From: Lachnoclostridium sp. An181
GTDB lineage: Bacteria; Bacillota; Clostridia; Lachnospirales; Lachnospiraceae
DNA length: 64,000 nt
Direction of reading: 5' to 3'
Assembly (NCBI RefSeq): GCF_002160325.1
Contig: NZ_NFKJ01000016.1
Coordinates: forward strand, 1-64,000
The position numbers and the translations under genes were made by a program. Below, piece after piece: positions 60,917 through 64,000 of the stretch (its first letter is position 1; each line of letters starts with the position of its first letter). The notes beneath the pieces are model-generated. The model did no database searches and was not told the origin of the DNA. It saw only the letters and a program-made list of their open reading frames with translations.

Positions 60917-62014
60917 TTACCACTCCTCTAAAATCTGCCCTGCAAAGACAGAAAGAAAATAGGAAATCTTGGGCGGCACCGCATTTCCTATCTGTTTACA
61001 GATTGATGTCCGGTTTCCGTAAAATACAAAATCATCCGGAAAGCTCTGAATCCTGGCTGCTTCTCTTGGCGTCAGCGTCCGATTGCTGATCGGATGGATG
61101 AACCTTCCTCCCGCCGGCGTGTCAAACCTTGTTGTGATCGTTGCTGCAGGGGCGTCCCACTCAAGCCTTCCGTAGGAGCCGCTGTGTACGGATTTGATCT
61201 CTTCGTCCAAAACCGTGTAATTCTCCCCGGGCGCCACCTGGCTCATACGCTCGATCGCCAGCGCAGAATGATTGGTCTTTGTGTGGTTTGTAAGAAACTC
61301 ATTTCCGCAGGAGAGCCACTCCTGATATGGAGTCCCAGGATTTGGGTTTGCAATGATCCCATCTTTTGTCGGTTCCCCCAAATTCCCGATCGCCTCCCTG
61401 ACTGTGACCGGTTCAAAAAATCCGGGATACCTTTCTTCCGTCTTCTCCTTTGCCTCCTGCCACTTTTCCTCAAAAGGAATCTCTTTTTCCAAAAATCCAA
61501 TGATCAGCATCCGCTCCCTCTTTTGCGGGATTCCAAACTCCACTGCTTTTATAAGCCTGCTGTAGATATGGTACGCTCTTCCTCCCATCAATTCCCTGTC
61601 CGCAAAAATCCTTTGGATCTCCTGAAAAATTTCCCCTTTTTTCATCGTCGTGATCCCTTTTACATTTTCCATGATAAACATCTTTGGCCGCACGGTCCTC
61701 ACGATCTCAAAATAATGCCGGAACAGATAATTCCTCGGATCATCCATAAATCCGCCCCGGATCCTTGCCCCTGCCATGGAAAATCCCTGACACGGAGGTC
61801 CACCGATGATGACGTCCGCCTCCCCCTCATGGAAGATACCGCTCCTTGCAACATTTTTTATATCATCCACGATCACCTGCACCCTCGAATGATTTTTCTC
61901 GTAAGTTGCGGCAATCAAAGGATCAAACTCCACTGCCTTACACACTTCATGTCCATCCCTCTCAAACCCAAGAGATAGGCCTCCGCACCCGGCAAATAAA
62001 TCAATCAGTCTCAT
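60917..62014 (-). CDS. DNA cytosine-5 methyltransferase
   Basis: A 365-residue C5 methyltransferase with all main motifs: I DLFAGCGGLSLGF, IV GGPPCQGFS (catalytic Cys), VI ENVKG, VIII QKRERMLIIG, IX REAARIQSFPDDF, X QIGNAVPP. The short target-recognition region is at about 225-300. Its start overlaps the adenine methyltransferase stop by 14 bases. Followed by an McrB-like gene, as in LlaJI-type systems; recognition sequence unknown. Confidence 0.95.
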   Translation of the reverse strand: MRLIDLFAGCGGLSLGFERDGHEVCKAVEFDPLIAATYEKNHSRVQVIVDDIKNVARSGIFHEGEADVIIGGPPCQGFSMAGARIRGGFMDDPRNYLFRHYFEIVRTVRPKMFIMENVKGITTMKKGEIFQEIQRIFADRELMGGRAYHIYSRLIKAVEFGIPQKRERMLIIGFLEKEIPFEEKWQEAKEKTEERYPGFFEPVTVREAIGNLGEPTKDGIIANPNPGTPYQEWLSCGNEFLTNHTKTNHSALAIERMSQVAPGENYTVLDEEIKSVHSGSYGRLEWDAPAATITTRFDTPAGGRFIHPISNRTLTPREAARIQSFPDDFVFYGNRTSICKQIGNAVPPKISYFLSVFAGQILEEW

Positions 62015-63629
62015 CTTCTGCTCCTTTGCTTACCCTGTATTTCCTCGCAAACTGCGAAATGTATCCCTGCTCTTTTTCTGTAAGTCCAAAAAGGTTCCCA
62101 ATGTATGCATCGATCCGGTCGATCTCCTCCAAGCAGGATTTGTGCTTGTATTCATACTCTGTCTGCTTACTCCCAATGTGTACCTTTGTCTCCTCCAGTC
62201 TCGTCTCCAGACTTTCGGCAAGTTTTTCCACTGTCTTCTCGTCAAATATAGGCGGTACTTTGAACATCTCAAATTCCTTTGCCGTAATATGCCAGCAATC
62301 CGAGACGCACACCCAAAACCACCAAAAAAGAGAAGAATTCAAAAGACACATGGCATACATCTGCCATGCCCGGCCTGAAAAACCATACATCCTGTAATCC
62401 CCGCCTGTGTGAGGAGATAAAAACGCTTTCATCCAAAACGCAGCCCTGAGATTTACATATACCGGATACTGCTCGTCCTTCTTCACTAACTTGGCAAACG
62501 AGGTCCCGCATCCTGCGATTTTGCGGTAAATACACTCTTCTGTCTCATTCCCCAGTTTTGGGATAAACCGCTCCTCCACCCAGTCATTTCGGAACAGTTT
62601 GAGGTTTTCAAACAACTGCTCTCTTTGTGCTTTGTACCAGTACTGGTAATTGCTTGTATAGATTTCCTTTCGCGCCTTTTTGCTCTTTTTTGCAATAAGA
62701 ACCGTCAGTTTCTGGTGTACGGATGTAAAAAGGCAGTCCGGTCTGTCTGAGAAATGGAACAGCCACTGCACCCCCATGGTCTCTAAAAGATCTCTCCTAA
62801 GCTCCTTCATCCTCGGCGTTGCGCTGTAAGAGAGGGGGATGATATATCCCATCACTCCATTTCTTTTCAGCTGAAGGCCTGAGTGGATCAGTACATTTGC
62901 ATAAATGTTTCCGTATCTTTTTTTTGCAGCTGTCTTGGCTTTTTTGTCCTCCACATACGGCGGGTTCCCGATGATCAGATCAAATTTCTTTTTGATCTTT
63001 TCGTATTCACAAAGATAATCATATGTCCAAAACTGCCGGTTCAAATATCCGGAAATCCCTGCAAGCTTGTCAATCCCAAACTTTTCCAAAAGGAAAAGAA
63101 AAATCCGCAGTTTCAAAATCACCACAGATTCCTCATTGATATCATTTCCAAACACGGTCTTTACGATCGAGCGAATCTCTTCCCTGCTCATCTCTTCATC
63201 CGTTTTTTTTGCACACTCAAATTTTAATTTAAGCGCAGCCACAAGAAACTCCCCGGTTCCGCATGTAGGATCAAAAACCGTCTTTTTACATGCAAACTCC
63301 TGCTTTTCCCTCTCGTCCAGCACTCCTATCCCGTACGCTTTTTTGTACAGAAGGAGGGCACTGTTCTTCAAAATAAACCGCACCACATCCTCAGGCGTAT
63401 AGTAGACTCCTCTCACCTTCCGAATCTTTTGCTTTTCATTGATCCCGGAAAGAAGGCGGTCCAGCTCCTTATAACTATATGTCTGCCTTTGATCTTTCAA
63501 TGGTTTTTTTGACAAACGGACGATTTTTTGGATCTCCGCCTGAATCTTTGCATACTCTTCTACTGTATATTGCGCGCGCAAATGGTGCGCCACAATATCT
63601 GCAATATGATTGATAAATTGTTCTGCCAT
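62001..63629 (-). CDS. Adenine-N6 DNA methyltransferase, Eco57I/TaqI-like
   Basis: A 542-residue N6 methyltransferase. SAM motif VFDPTCGTGEFLVAALKLKF near 115, catalytic NPPY in DLIIGNPPYVED near 215, and a C-terminal TaqI-like specificity region from about 350. No PD-(D/E)XK nuclease signature is obvious, so it modifies DNA rather than cutting it. The start at 63629 (SD GGAAAAGCAGGAA) is preferred over an extension to 63674. Start of the modification operon or part of a larger unit from the right. Confidence 0.88.
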   Translation of the reverse strand: MAEQFINHIADIVAHHLRAQYTVEEYAKIQAEIQKIVRLSKKPLKDQRQTYSYKELDRLLSGINEKQKIRKVRGVYYTPEDVVRFILKNSALLLYKKAYGIGVLDEREKQEFACKKTVFDPTCGTGEFLVAALKLKFECAKKTDEEMSREEIRSIVKTVFGNDINEESVVILKLRIFLFLLEKFGIDKLAGISGYLNRQFWTYDYLCEYEKIKKKFDLIIGNPPYVEDKKAKTAAKKRYGNIYANVLIHSGLQLKRNGVMGYIIPLSYSATPRMKELRRDLLETMGVQWLFHFSDRPDCLFTSVHQKLTVLIAKKSKKARKEIYTSNYQYWYKAQREQLFENLKLFRNDWVEERFIPKLGNETEECIYRKIAGCGTSFAKLVKKDEQYPVYVNLRAAFWMKAFLSPHTGGDYRMYGFSGRAWQMYAMCLLNSSLFWWFWVCVSDCWHITAKEFEMFKVPPIFDEKTVEKLAESLETRLEETKVHIGSKQTEYEYKHKSCLEEIDRIDAYIGNLFGLTEKEQGYISQFARKYRVSKGAEDETD

Positions 63630-63716
63630 TTCCTGCTTTTCCTTCGTTTTTGTTCTTGTTCTAGCATATAACAAAACAGAACGGATTGCAAGATTTCCAC
63701 GAATGTATGTTCTTCT

Positions 63717-64000
63717 CTATTCCTTGCACCATTCCTTAAGCCTTTCTGCGATCAGTTTCTGTCCGTCTTCGCCGCACCAGAGCACCTCATAGCTGTTTCC
63801 CCTCTGGCTGATCTTCTCTTTTCCAAAAATCCCGGCCTCTCTCCCTTTTTGTGAGACAAGTTTTTTTCTGTATCCGTCAAGGAATCCCCACTCCAGGTAA
63901 TGCTCATCCAGCAGCTTTTCCTCCACTTTTTTGATCGTAAGACGTTTCATGATCCGCTCATCCCTCTTCTCGTTGAGTCTCCCCACAAAATCGCTGATAC
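63717..64000 (-). CDS. Hypothetical protein, possibly continuing past the window
   Basis: The frame is open to the right edge. The visible part is basic and helical (KRLTIKKVEEKLLDEHY) and ends RLKEWCKE. It may be the C-terminal end of a longer gene crossing the edge, or a separate 77-residue protein starting at ATG 63948-63950. I do not recognise it. The 87 bases to the adenine methyltransferase gene suggest an operon. Confidence 0.45.
   Translation of the reverse strand, partial: ISDFVGRLNEKRDERIMKRLTIKKVEEKLLDEHYLEWGFLDGYRKKLVSQKGREAGIFGKEKISQRGNSYEVLWCGEDGQKLIAERLKEWCKE

Noticed and set aside
1-64000. CRISPR array, integrase, intact insertion sequence or prophage
   Set aside because: No regularly spaced repeats, transposase or recombinase reading frame was seen; only fragments at 59.5-60.2 kb hint at past mobility.

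Overview
The window is chromosomal DNA from an anaerobic Firmicute, most likely a gut Lachnospiraceae or related Clostridia. The signs are moderate GC, strong AGGAGG-type ribosome binding sites, GTG and TTG starts, the S10-spc-alpha ribosomal superoperon with zinc-ribbon S14 and L36, a fermentative AdhE, D-proline reductase, a mucin-type GH101 glycosidase and a TPP-riboswitch thiamine transporter. I do not assign a species.

Layout. 1-4.3 kb: a small phosphotransferase, adhE with its own promoter and a possible Rex site, and a lone prepilin-peptidase domain. 4.3-21.2 kb: the complete S10-spc-alpha cluster on the minus strand, transcribed from a clear promoter at about 21.2 kb (rpsJ to rplQ, with secY, adk, map, a KOW protein, infA, rpmJ and rpoA). 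It is conventional except for structured non-coding stretches: a long-stem leader before rpsJ, an unusually long structured gap between rpmJ and rpsM, and two related stem-loop elements after rpsD and rplQ.

21.4-40.5 kb is the main feature: one locus that carries Stickland proline reduction together with nearly everything needed to make its selenoprotein. It holds a TauE/SafE permease, a LysR regulator, prdA, a small prd-associated gene, prdB (in-frame UGA for selenocysteine), prdD, prdE, prdC, the selenocysteine tRNA, proline racemase and a TetR regulator. These are followed by a selenium supply and incorporation string on the minus strand: yedF, selD (itself with an in-frame UGA), selA, selB, a LysR regulator, a cysteine-desulfurase-like enzyme, a YedE-type transporter, a TusA-like protein and a DUF3343 protein. 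Four palindromes of the form TTTATAG-N7-CTATAAA, which contain the LysR-type T-N11-A signature, lie upstream of prdC, proline racemase, the desulfurase operon and the yedF operon, and nowhere else that I found. I propose that the LysR gene after selB controls them as one regulon.

40.6-57.4 kb: an rRNA-type methyltransferase, a 2252-residue cell-surface GH101 endo-alpha-N-acetylgalactosaminidase, a zinc alcohol dehydrogenase, threonine aldolase, a sirtuin, two membrane proteins, a TPP-riboswitch-controlled thiamine-precursor ABC transporter, and signal peptidase I. 57.4-64 kb: tandem duplicated HTH regulators, then a damaged region. A 5'-truncated flavoprotein and a 3'-truncated McrB-like ATPase flank an AT-rich remnant, followed by cytosine-5 and adenine-N6 DNA methyltransferases, which look like the surviving part of a restriction-modification system.
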